This document shows, one piece after another, positions 37,303-50,800 of a stretch of 64,000 bases of DNA. Below the pieces are notes generated by a model. That model saw nothing but the letters and a program-made list of their open reading frames with translations, ran no database searches and had not been told where the DNA came from. Source of the DNA: Macrosoma leucophasiata. Taxonomy: Eukaryota; Arthropoda; Insecta; Lepidoptera; Hedylidae. The DNA is taken from NCBI GenBank assembly GCA_036365455.1, contig JAWQUS010000020.1, positions 20,221,001-20,285,000 of the forward strand, written 5' to 3'. A program made the translations under genes and the position numbers. How positions within the stretch are numbered: position 1 is the stretch's first letter; each line of letters opens with the position of its first letter.

Positions 37303-37930
37303 ACCTCCAACCTCCCTCCCCCCGCCGGCCGACTTGTCGAGGGTCGGCACCTACCTGGCACAACACTAGTTTTTAGGGCCTAAACGTATGAGATTAGTGT
37401 TCAAATCGGTCCGCTATCCAATGTTCATTGATGTCGTAGGTTGAATAGGTTTTCGATTCGCAGTTCCATACGCTATCGTTGATTCGTTCGGAAATTTAGA
37501 GGCGGCCGCCGACATGCGACCAGCAACCTGTACATATTCCTCCGAGCGGCGCTCGACCCCGCTCCCTCGGCCGCCCGCCTCCCGTTACTTAGTTGTTATT
37601 TATATTATACGATATTAATATAATAATTATTAAAAATATACTATTTATACACACTAACGATGAATTATTTTGCCCATTATTTACTGTGTGATTTGTTTTT
37701 ATTTGATCATAAATCGACAACCCTCGTGCATTCCACGTTATTTTTAGAATTTTATTCGATCGGTTGTTTTTTTTGTTTATTAAAAAAAAACGAGAGCATT
37801 TTTCCTTTTCTCGCTTTACTGTCAGAGTATATTTTTCGAGTTCAGTATTATGTGTGCACCGCTGCGCACTGAGCGTGTAGTGGCCTCTGTTCCATAGGTA
37901 AGGCGTGTACAAATACGTATATATCTACGC

Positions 37931-37936
37931 AATAAA
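37931..37936 (+). terminator. poly(A) signal of V-ATPase A
   Basis: AATAAA about 630 bp past the stop codon. The 3' UTR (37303 to about 37955) is free of the dispersed repeats that fill the introns, and the R1 copy starts only at about 38210. Confidence 0.55.
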
Positions 37937-38211
37937 GTATATCTTGCTGTTTTTGACGTTACGTGTTGATAGGAGACGGAAGTTAAATAAATACAAATGT
38001 GAAAATATAAGTGGTGTATCATTTGGAGAACCTTATGTCCGTAACTCGGCGACTTTGAGCCAATTGTAAATCTACCGTAACTTCATCGTATCGTATCTTC
38101 ACGCCTGTATTCCCGAAGCGGTAGGGATAACATAGACAGATAAATGCATTCAAGCACACATGCAAACACTCACGATTCGCCGGTTGCGTTTTGGCACATG
38201 TAACGAGTAAT

Positions 38212-38372
38212 TAGATGTTATGTCTCTGTGATAGTTATTACGGGGCCATACATTACAATCTATCTAACCGGAACACGATAGTGCTGAATACTACCATTTA
38301 GCGGCAGATAAATTAGGTGATGCGGTGGTGCTTACGCCCTCGAGCTCCTACACTGGAGCTCTTACCACCAGT
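38212..38372 (-). repeat. repeat R1, partial
   Basis: Hairpin-end half, ...GAGCTCCTACACTGGAGCTCTTACCACCAGT. A further short inverted piece is at about 38567-38680. Both lie between V-ATPase A and the QRICH2-like gene. Confidence 0.65.
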
Positions 38373-38897
38373 GAAAAACATACACTCACACAACATACAC
38401 ACATATCTACATATACATCATCATATGAGTGGCTAAATCTATGCTGTACCTACTCTAAAGTTTCAGTTTTAGACAAAACATTTTATGGTTTTGAAAAACT
38501 AACGCACCTACGTTCTATTTTTATTATATATTAGGTGTCTTCTGCATTAGGTACGTATGTCTCGAGGGCGTAGGCACCACCGCATTACCTAATTTAACTG
38601 CCGCTAAATGGTAGTGTTCAGCCAATGAGCTTATAAATATAACATCATTGTGTTCAGCACTATCGCGTTCCGTACCATGTGGAGAGAAATACTTTTTGGG
38701 CGTTTGGGAGAGATTTTCAAAGATTTCTATGACACCAATTATCAAAACAATTGATAGAACAATATTATGGCATATCTGACAGATGATTACAAATTCTGTA
38801 TTTTTCAAAAGAATATTCTAACTCTGGAATAATAATCTAGAATCCGTGATTTCTTATATTGTATTTTAGACAGTCATTTATATACACTTACTGCAAG

Positions 38898-41800
38898 ATG
38901 CCTCGAATATTTGACGAACCGAATATGAGCGATAATGCCCTGCTCGTCAGTGTCGAAGACCTTATCAATATGGCCATGGGACCTTCTGAAGTAAGTATGG
39001 CTCTACCACTCACATAGCTACGAGAGAAAGATCTAGGATAGAGGACAAATATGATTACACTAAAAACATTAGCCCCCTTATTCATAAACGTACATAAGAT
39101 ACGTTTTAGCTATAGAATGCTTCGTCTTTGTCAGTTGCATTGTCAAATGTGCAGGATAGGAAAAGACGAAACGAGAAATTAGCAACACTTTAGCAGACTT
39201 TCTAAATACGTTTATGAATAAGGGGGTGGGTGTCCAATATGGTGGAAATCTGTCTGCGCTTCGCCAAATGGTAGTAGGTACTTGGTGCTGCCATATTGAG
39301 GCTAAATGGTTATGTCTAGAATTAGAAAACTTGGACTTAGAATCCTGGAAATGAGAATGTATCTGTTCCTATGATACATTGTTCTGTATTACTGTACTAA
39401 TCATAATTATTTTCGAACGCTACTGTTAATAAACAGCTGATGGTTTAGATTTAACAGCTATGAGGTAAAGCTCTTTAATAACATGCATTGACATATTGTT
39501 TTATTCATATTTTAGATAATGCCTTATCAATTTCAGAAAAATATTGTGAATTTCAAAACGATCCAAACTATCCTGTACATTTTGGCAAGACAGCAGCGAT
39601 TGTTAGAACAGCGAGTAGAAATCAGAATTAACGAGCTTTCTCCTACACCCGAGAAGAGCAAGAGACAAAGAGCCGAACCTTCCACTACGGAAAGTTCATC
39701 TTCTAAAAGTCCAAGGGCCAGAAAAAGACAAATGACTGCTATAAAAGAGTGCCCAGAGAAAGACCAGGAAAAGGAGAAGAAGCAAAAAGAAATTGAGTTA
39801 AAAACAACACCAAGAGAAAAGGAATTGAGAGCAGAGCAAAAAGTAAAAGAAAGGGAATTACGAGCAGAGAAAGAAAAAGAAAAGGAAATGAAGGCCGAAC
39901 AGAAAGAAAAAGATAAAGCACAAAAATTAGAACAGAAAGAAAAAGAAAAGGAGATGAAGGCAGAACAGAAAGAAAAAGACAAAGCACAAAAAATAGAGCA
40001 GAAGGAAAAAGAAAAGGAGATGAAGGCAGAACAGAAAGAAAAAGACAGAACACAAAAAATAGAGCAGAAGGAAAAAGAGAGAGTTGAAAAAGATGCGCAC
40101 AAGGCGGAAAGAAAGGAACAAGATAAGATACAAAAAGAAAAAGAGAAGTCTGACCGTCTAGAAACTAGACAACAAGCGAAGATAGATAAAGAGAAAGAAA
40201 AAACTGAGAAAATCGCATCAAAAGAACAGGCGAAGCTCGATAAAGACGAACAAAGGCAGAAGATGAAAGTAGAAAAGGAAAGAGAAAAATCACCTGCTTC
40301 AGCAAAGGTTCATCTTAAAAGTTACCTATAAAGGGAGTAGGCTCTTTTACCAAATGGGTGTATATGATGTAGATACATAAAATAATAATAAATTTAAGTT
40401 TAAGTTCGTAAAAATTCTGGGGTGGGCATCGGACTATGCTCGGTTTGGCACGGCTCACCCAGCCAACCCTTCCTACTCCCATGCACTATTATATACACAT
40501 TATTATATTACACATATTAGTCCTGAGTGCGGGGTAGTACTGAATGCTTGTATTCAGGCATACAATACAAGGAAGCACCTACGATATCTATGCTAGTTAC
40601 GTTTTTTCCCATGAAGTTGCGAGCCTATTGACCTCTCCAAGTATATTGCCATACTCCAAGGATTGCATTCAGAAACTTGCTGAAAAATTGTCAATCTCAA
40701 TACCTAGCAATTACTTGCTTAGCTTGGCCTGCAAGCTTTTTACCCCACAACACCCCGCATATAACACTGAGCTTTGGTATGTTCTGTTTTTTTAAGGGCG
40801 ATTGAACAGAGACTGGCTCATATCCTAGTCGCCAGTCGCAATGGCTTTATGCTACTTTATAAATAATAGTTAAAATTTTCCTGACAATAAAAATGTGATG
40901 TGTTTATTGTGAGGAAAATTAGAAAAACGTAGCTGGCGAAAACAATGATGATTATTTAAAAAAAAATGTATATATTTTCACAGAAAGAGAAAGGAAAAGC
41001 TCGATTGCCTGCAGGCTCCAGCATAGATATAACTGGTTAGTGATGTAATTTAACATTAATTAAGTTGTGTGGATTGTTTTGAAAGAATTGTTACTCTACA
41101 ATGTAAAAAATTGCTCATTTCATGTTTTTTTTTATAACTAACTAAAAAACGGAAGTAAAAACTAAACACACCCATAAACAACACTACCTAATAAAAATCT
41201 GCTTGATAAGTAGGTACCTAAAATATGACATAAACAATATGTCCTTGTTTGCGACATCGTGACATAAAGAATGTGTCCTTGTTTGCCACACCATGACATA
41301 AACAATGTGATCTTGTTTGCCACATCATGAAAAGTGTCAGCTTTAAACTCTGGAGACTTATTTTATCAAACATGTGCTTATTTATAATTCTCATCTTTTT
41401 TCAGAAGTGCAACGAGATAAGACGAAGGTGTTAGTAGGTTTGTAAAATGTTAGACATAATTATTTCTACTTAATTAAGTCATTACGTAAGTAGGTAGGTT
41501 CTTTATTTCATTACCTTACTTTTAAATTAATATTTTTAAATGTCAAAATGTTTTTGGTCCTAATTAACATTAGTCCGAATGATAACTCGCCCGAACTTAA
41601 TGGCACATAGTCTATTATAATCAAAGGCCTTAAAATGTTGCCAATATATATCAATATATCAAATAAACAGTTATAAAGCCTAGTTAGTACTGACAAAAAT
41701 AAAATATCTAACACCGAATGGTCGAAGTAGATTGAAGACTGAGTTTCATCTTTTGGCGTTTTCTTTATTCTTGCCTTTTTTTTTTTCAGTGGAAAAGGGA

Positions 41801-44800
41801 CCAACTACGCGGACAGGTACCTACACCCACAATCATTTAATACGAGTACATTAGGTGCGAATTTAAGTAGAAAGTTAACAGTGGACAAAAATGCTCCTAT
41901 TTGAAAGCCACTAACCTGCCAAGGCACGTGAAACCGCCGGCGGCTATGGTACAATTTTTTTTATGTAATAAAAGTGGCAAACAAGCATGCAATTCACATT
42001 GATGTTAAGTGATGACTGCAGCCTATAGACACTTACACAATGACCAGAGGTCAAAATGCAGATGCGTTGCCACACCTGAGGCCTAAGGTGTTATGCCTCT
42101 GTGCCGGAAATTACAGGGCCATACATTACCACCTAACCGGAACACGATAGTGCTGAACACTACCATTTAGCGGCAAGTATATTAGGTAATGCGGTGGAAC
42201 CTACGCCCGCGAGCTCCGTTACTGGAGCTCTACCACCATTAAATTCAATTGTTATATTTTTCTCATGTATTGACGGGTGAGCGTACCGTTGCGTTACTGG
42301 CGGTAGAGCTTCAGTTTCGGAGCTCAAGGGCCAAAGCACTATCGCATTACCTAATCTATCTGCCGTGAAATGGTTTTATTCTTCCACTAGTGCAATCGAA
42401 CAATGGCGCTCACGCCATTCCAATGGTAACGGCGGTGGTAAGTACAATAACGGAACATGGGCAGCAGCGTCCTGCGATAAAACAACCTCTCCTGCGATTG
42501 CCAATCCGCATGCTTATGCATAATAACGCAATATGCATTGCCTATGCTTAAATCCGACGCTGCTTACCTATTTAGATAAAAGCTGTTGCTTCCAGATTCT
42601 CGTACCCGCAGCAGTATAGACGTAGTTACCCAGTCCCAGTTCGCACTCCTGGAGAGCGCAGTCAGAGAGCTGATGACGAAGACGGGGCCGGTGGCACCGC
42701 TGAAGCTGCCTGACAACGAACGGCTGCGGAGTGACATCGTGAAGGGCAGCGCCTCATTGACAGACACTATGCAAGCTTTGCAGGTTGGGTGGACTTGGTT
42801 TTGATGATGAAGTTAACCAGAAATCGGGTGTCATCAGTTAGATAACGGACTATTTAATAGTAAGAATAGGTATCAGGTAGAACAGTTAGGTAGAAGGTAT
42901 CTATTGTGATGGAATTGTGACGCGTTGTTCACGTCGCGTCTCGCTAGTAGGTGTAGAACCCGTGCATGCGCCCACGCTGGACTAACGCTAGTGTGAAGAG
43001 GCTCCTTCAATTTACTGCAGAAAAGTGACGGCAATGACGCCCGACACACGACGCGTTGTCGTGGCGTCTGCGCTGTCCATACGTTCTTCGAACGCCTACG
43101 CTGGACAAACACTAGTGTGAAGGGTCTATGACTCTCTAGTTTTACCGGTTTTACGAAGATATCAAAAGCCTGCAGTCTACACCCGGCGTCTGCGCTGCTC
43201 ATACGTACATCGAACGCGTACGCTGGATAAACGCTAATTTGGGCTTTTTTTTTCAATGTTAAGTCTTAAGTAAAAGAAGGAATATTAAAATGAAGAAGAA
43301 TTTTGTGGATAATGTTTTGACCATCGGTGCACATCGCACATGTCATCGTGGATTTGGATGCATTCCAGGTTAGGAATTTGGGCTTCATTTAGTTTTTGAA
43401 ATGAGTTTTACGCATATTATTGTAAAGTCAATACTATTTTTAGGTAAACGCGCGTGTGCAAGCCGCTGAAGCAGCGATAGGACGCATGACAGGTCTGCTG
43501 ACACAACTTGCGGCGGCCGGCGCCCTGCCCGATGACGTCATCGAGAAGGTGGACCTCGTCAAGCAGACTTTAGGCCCCTTTGAATATGATGAGGGTGAGG
43601 TGAGAAGAAATGGTCTGTGTGAAACTTACCTTATTGTAGGTATATGTATACGAGGGAAGATAGGTACATTAACAAGTTCACGGTCCCAAAACCAGGCACA
43701 ATTGTTTTAACAACAAAACAGACTATTTAATATGGGCTGTAGGACTATGAACCGGTTAAAAACAGGCACCGTCCCATAACCTAATCTTCTCGCCGCTAAA
43801 TGGTAGTGAACGGCGCTATCGTGTGCCGGTCAGATATAAAATTTGTTTTCCAAAAACTAATTGATTGTACTTTCTTACGAGGTGGATCCAAAAGTTCGTG
43901 GCCCAAACTACAAGGAGACATGACATCTTTTTAAATTTACCAGCATTTGTTAGTATGTCTTCTATTGATTTATTGTGCGCAGTTTCATTCCGATACTGCC
44001 CAATATAAATTTTATTTGTTTGAAGCATTCTGACGCGATTTTCAATAATGGAGAAAATTGAACATCGTGCAGTCATTAAGTACCTCAATAAAAAAGGCCT
44101 GTCACCAAAAGACATCCATCAAGATATGGTGGGCACTTTGTCTGAGTCTGCTCCATCGTATTCCAGTGTCAAGAAGTGGGTAGCTGAGTTTAAGCGCGGT
44201 CGTGAGAGCATTGAAGATGATCCTAGGAGTGGACGGCCTACAACCTCTACCACGAAAGAAAACATCGATAAAATTTGTGATCTCGTACTGGGTGATCGAC
44301 GTTTGACCATCGGTAAGATAGCTGAGACAACAGACATTAGTTATGGCCGGGTGCAACACATAATAACGAAAGAATTGGGATTGCATAAGGTTTCTGCTCG
44401 CTGGGTCCCGAGGTTGCTTTCAGCTGAACAAAAACGAGTTCGATTCACAATTTCGCGAGACTGTTTGGAACTTTTTAAGACTGATCCCGAGGACTTTTTG
44501 TCTAGATTTGTTACCATGGATGAAAGCTGGGTTCACCACCATATTCCTGAATCAAAGCAACAATCCAAACAGTGGAAAAGATCTGACTCACCTACACCGA
44601 AAAAGGCTAAAGTCGTTTTGTCGACTAACAAAGTCATGGCTTCTGTTTTTTGGGATGCGAAGGGCATTATTTTTGTAGATTATTTACCGAAAGGTCAAAC
44701 TATTAATTCAAGTTATTATTGTAACCTTTTACGAAGACAACGAGAAGAAATAAAAGAAAAAAGGGCGGGAATGTTGCGTAAGAAAGTTTTGTTCCATCAA

Positions 44801-47800
44801 GACAATACACGTGTTCACACTTCGGTTGAAACAATGTCTGTAATCCATGATTGTGGCTACGAATTGCTGCCCCACCCACCTTATTCGCCGGATTTAGCCC
44901 CCTCAGAGTATCTTATTTCCAAATTTAAAAAACATTTGGGTGGCTCGAAATTTTCGACCAAAGATGAGGTGATAGTCGCAGTAAACGAGTATTTCGCCGA
45001 CCTTCCGGAATCTTTTTTTTTCGAGGGGATAAACAAGTTGCATTTCAGGTGGAAGAAGTGTGTTGAGCTAGATGGAGACTATGTCGAAAAATAAAAATAA
45101 AATTAGACCCATTTTTCTTTCATTTTCTTGGTCGGGCTTCGAACTTTTGGATCCACCCTCGTAATTTGTGTTATGATTTTAAAATAAGTTTGAGGTTCGG
45201 TTGTTCCATTTTTGTTTCTTTGAAACCTTTTTCTATAATAATGAGACTTCTTTTTTGTAACTTAATTTCCCTAAGCTGGTGAAGTCTGGTTTGCCGACGG
45301 CCCACAAATCGGTGGTAATGGACCCGCTCACCCGGCCATCAGGCCAGAGCCGCATGTCCACCAGACAGTCGCGAGCCTCCATCCTGCCGCGCCCGTCCGC
45401 CACCGCCGCCGGAACTGCTGCTGTACCAACACACGAGTTGGAGGTCGTGCCTGGTGTCACTCATGAAGAGATGAAGTAAGTTTTTTATGCCATGAAGAAG
45501 TAGACAAGGATACAGTTTACAATGATGTTAAATACTGTAGCCAGTTGTAGTTGGAAATACATTGGCACTTCTGAGGCCTTAGGTTATTACCTATGCCTCT
45601 TTGCTGGCAATTACAGGATCGTAAAAGTTTTGAAATTACTACATTCTTTTACTGAATGTGAAAAATTTAACAGAATTGTTAATAGAGGAGAGGAAAATGG
45701 GGTTCAAAATGAGTAATAAGTGCCTTCCTGGCGAAACTTATAACAAATCCGACAAATATGCATTACATCATGTCTGTATATTTGGCGGATTTGTTATTCA
45801 CTTCTACGTTAACGACACGCGACTAATACGACGCGTAAGAGAAATATTTTAACAGTCGGCTATTTCTTCTAGCGAAGCTCTTGACGCCTTGAAGGAGGAG
45901 TTGTGGAAGAAGCTGAACAACATGACGACAAGAGCGTCCGCTGCCGCTGACACGGCCATGCATACCGCCAAGGCTGTGTGTGAGTTTTTAAAGTTTCATA
46001 CCTCGAAAGGAAAAAACGAACTCTTATAAAATCACTCGTGCGTCTGTCTGTCTGCCACAGCCGAATATAATTTTAAATATTTTCGAAGGTACCTACTACA
46101 GATTTTAAACGCATAGCCGTTGCGTCGGTAGGTACCGGCTGGAGGGCTGGCGGTGTGTACCTATTAGCATTGCACCCGTGTCAGAGAATATGTAACAATA
46201 CTACGTATAGAACGGACACTTCGACGTCTGACGGTTGGTATTTTCTACGTGCTATGCACACAGGTGCACGTGTAAATACATGTCACTGATTGATGTCTGT
46301 GTAGACCAAATTAAGCGTTTGTATGGAATTTTGGCAAGGTGTCCGCGGTGTGCCCGTGTGAAGCCGAGCGGGTCACTAGTATCAAATAATGGGTCTTATA
46401 ATAAGGATCTCAAATACATTTTTGTTATACATATAATAAACTTTAATAACCTCTTTTATCCCCAATACTACGGGGTCTAAAGTTATGAAAAAAATGTGCA
46501 ATCTTCAAATATTTATTTCAAATTGGTCTACAAGATCACTTTTACATTGTCAGGTTACACTATAAGCTACCTATAGGGAATGACTTATAAAAATAATTCA
46601 ATAGCTACATATTTAATTTTATATTAATTTAAATAAAATTCAACTCATAAATCATAAATTGTTTCAATTCTTTCATAGAATCGGCAAGCGGATTCTAATG
46701 CGTGCAGTTTATGCCATAAAAAAATGACATAAATATGCCATATTCTCCTCTAGTGACGCTCATAGCTGTTGTGGGCGTCTTTGGGGAAGGCTCTTGTCCA
46801 GCTGTGGACGTCTTTCAGCTGAAGTGATGATGATAAATGCTCAAAATCTTAACATGATTGCAGCGGACAAGCTGGATGTAGCGCTGAAATTAGACGTGCG
46901 CATCTCTACCCTTTACTCCCTGGTGGGGGACTACTCCGAGCAGCTGAGCGGTTTCGACGCCGGCCTTACCACGCAGGTTATATTTTTTTTATTTGTTTTA
47001 CGGCCATGGATTCAAGTCCTTTGCAGCCAATCTTCATTTATTTTCACGTTGGTCGAACGTTTTTTGATAAAAATCTTGCGATGTTGTCATTGGAACATGC
47101 CTATTGCATGCAACGATGCAGAGTATTCGCAGTTTAAATTAATGACGTATTTGTCTTGTCCAACATATTTAAATTGTTGCACAGATGCAAGGTTTCCAAG
47201 AGCAGATGTCGCAGATCCGCGCAGACCTCAAGAGCGGGCTCGCGCAACTCGACAATGCCAACAACAACACAGAGACCGCTGGTATCTTTCTAAATACTTT
47301 TATCGTGTATACTTCTGCAGCCTCCATTACATAAAGCGCCACCTAGTGGGACACTGAAGAAACACAGTCGTGTATAGGAGATGGCGTATGACCGAGCTGC
47401 ATCGCAAATATAAAGTTTTCACAAGAGTTGCCCTTTAAATAACTTCCCAACGTAACACGGGGACTGTAATAAACCTACCAAACCTATCAAACAAAATGCC
47501 ACCAATTTTATTTAATATAACTCAAACATGCACCAAGAAAATGAAATAAACTAAGAGCACCACACGCCTCTTTCAAGGTTCCTCCCAAAACTCATCTTAG
47601 TACATTTCCAGCTGTAATGGAGTTGACGGAACGATACGAGGAGTTGGTATCGGAACTGGAGCGCACGGCGCACGCGCACTCCGCCCTCACCGCCTTCCAG
47701 GCGCAACTCGGTACCGAGTTACGTGTTAGTATTCCATACGATTCAATTAAAATATCATTAAATCTAATGAATATTGAGTGTAGGTAATAAGCATTAATAT

Positions 47801-50800
47801 TAAAAGCGGAGGTTATTCTTTTATGTTACGAAGATGGTAAACAATCATGCAGTTCACATGGATGTTACATGATGATTGACCACAGGTGTTATGTCTCTAC
47901 ATAGAGCAACACCGGAGGGGAGTAGCCATATGCAGGCTTTCCCCTCTGTCAAAGTACAAGCCCAAATAGGCCTATACCTGTCGCCTAGATATTTAAATGT
48001 GTGCGTGAAATTGTTTCTGTATTTTGTTTTAGTCAAGTTGTGAGTTTCGTAGTAATAGACGATTTTTGTAGTGTGCGTGTGTGTCACAGACATTTCCCCC
48101 CGCAAAAAATTACAGACTGTTTTGCATCGGTAATACACGCTATGGCTACTCCCCGGCCCGCGTTGCTCTATGTGTCTCTAAATTACCATCTAACCGGAAC
48201 ACGATATTATTTTTATGCATTTTCTTGTGTCTCTGGCATCAGGGTCTGGTGGAGTGCGTGGAAATGATTCGGGAACAAAAGGCGGACCGCGATGAAGTTG
48301 TGGATGGACTTCGTGATAAGGTCATTTTCTTAGGATTAACGGAAGCTTGTCGAATTTTATCAACCGTTCATTGGGCTCTAAGTACATAATATATTAAAAT
48401 ATGTATAATTAGTTGGTAAACAATTAAAAATGCGTTATCATGTACCTGTAACTATTTGGCACCAAACATAGCCTTAAATTCAAATATTCAGGACTTCAGG
48501 ATATTCTGTACCTACCTACGGATTATGTGTGAATCAAACGTGGATTAAACTTTGCATATCCAATAATGGATGGATTGTCTCGTGTTTTGTTTTTGAATTT
48601 GTGTCTAGAAAGAAGCAAACAAGTACTCGTAGATATACTGACACACATTTCACATTGAAGGCAAGTAAGTGCCCACTGCAGCCTGTAGACACAAAACATT
48701 GGTAGGCCTAAACGTAAGTACGACTTTACGACTCTTGAGGTCTAAGCTAAGCTAGCCTCTGTTACTAGAAATAAGGGGGTGTAAATATGACACCGAATGT
48801 CGTTGAGAGGAGGAAGGTTTGACCCCCCTAAACATAACACTAACCGGTGCTGGTTTCTCGAACGTTTGTGAACATTACACCTACTCTCACATTCGCGTCA
48901 AATTAAAATGAGTCGCTGAAACAATTGCCAAGTTATAGATTTTTAAAATATTTAAGTGTTTACTAATCATAACTAATCAGTTCATAAAACTAGTGTCAAG
49001 CGGCAGAAGCCCTCCGGCGGGCTGCTAAACTAGGTGATTTGAGTAAACATGTGACTTGACTTACATAGGTACTCGAAATGCTTTTCACCTAATTCGCATT
49101 TGATGAGAGATTTGACAGTTTGTTAGGTATCAATCGTATCGGACGAGCGTTCCTGAAATGAAACCCATTCCTGTCCATATCATCCGTGATATTGGGGAAA
49201 GGTTGAATTATCTAAGGCACTTCCTGGATCGGTAATTCGGTACACTGACGAGCCGTCTATGTCGGCAGGCCGACAGCTCGCGGTTGGCGGGCCTGCTGCC
49301 GGAGGCGGAGTGCGCGGCGGCGCGCGCCGACCTGACGCGCCGCCTGCAGCTGTGCCACGACAAGTTCCGCAAGCAGGACAACGTGTGGATGGTGGGTTTG
49401 GGTTTCATTTCAATATTGACACAATCGAACTGTACTAAGCTGCGAGTGTAAACGTATATTATTTCGTGCGGCCCTGTAATTCCCGGCACAGAGGCATAAC
49501 ACCTTAAGCCTCGGGAGTGGTATCGCATCTGCATTTTGATCTCTCGTTTTTTCGTGGGTGTCTATAGGCTGCAGTCATCACTTAACATCAACGTGAGCTG
49601 CATGCTCGTTTGCCATTTTCATAACATTACAAAAAATATGTATGTTTACCTTTGAACGAGCACCATGGGCGAGAGGCGAGAATCCGCGATCTCCGCTTAA
49701 AAGTATCTAGTAACCATCAAAGCAGCAATTTTTTAAAATATATAATTTACAGGGAGCCATAAAAGACCTGTCGAATATAGTGGATAGCAAAGCAGAAGTG
49801 ATAGACCTGCTATCAACCCGCGATGCTGTCGAGAAGCAACTGAGAGAGCTACGGGATAAGTTGCAGATATTGGCACAAGTGCTCGGTGAGCCTAAGGTGG
49901 GTATGGTTTAATACAAACGGATCTCAAGTTCAGACCGGGCGCTGGCATTATGTTGGGGCTTTGACTCGTCACTTGTGATAATATCTGATGCTAAACGTTT
50001 TTCAAAGTTTGGATTTCATGAGCTCCACATATTATGGAAACTATTAAATAAATACTAGCTGTTGCCCGCGGCTTCACTCGCGTGGATGTCGTTTTATAAA
50101 TAACTAATTAGCCTATGTTCTTTCTCAAAGTCAGCTCTATCTCTACCTTTCATTAAAATCGGTTCAGTCGTTTGGACGTGAAAAGGTAACAGACAGACAG
50201 ACGGACAGACAGAGTTACTTTCGAATTTATAATATTAGTAGGGAAGTAGGGATAGTAGGGATCATTGTCGAAAGGTTGATTTATTTATGCACTACTGCAC
50301 AAACCTGCCCTAAGGGAGGATATGCCATAACGGTACGCTTTGGCCGTGGTTAGCGGACGTAGTAGGTACGGTTGTTTTATCATGAGACGCTGCTGGCAGT
50401 TTGGCGTCCGTAGTGGCACACTGTTAAGCCCTTATATGCCATCGCTGGGTTATTAATCCGACACGATGCTGAGTTTCTTAATCCTTATTATTGATCCGAC
50501 ACAACGAAGCGCGGCTGCTATAGATCGGAAGCGATCTACTGGGTTATACAAGTGATAGTGGTGGTAGAGCTCCAGTGACGGAGCTCGGGGTCGTAGGCAC
50601 CACCGCATTACCTAATAAACTTGTCGCTAAATGGTAGTGTTCAGCACTATCGTGTTCCGGTCAGGGAGTAATGTACGGCCCTGTAATTTCCGGCACAGAG
50701 GCATAACACCTTAGACCTCAGGAGTGATAACGCGTCTGCATTTTGACCTCGGTCTTTGTATGGGTGTCTATAGGCTGCAGTCACCACTTAACATCAATGT

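Noticed and set aside
39533..40133. Long minus-strand ORFs (Phe/Ser/Cys-rich)
   Set aside because: Antisense shadows of the Lys/Glu-rich repeat exon of the QRICH2-like gene.
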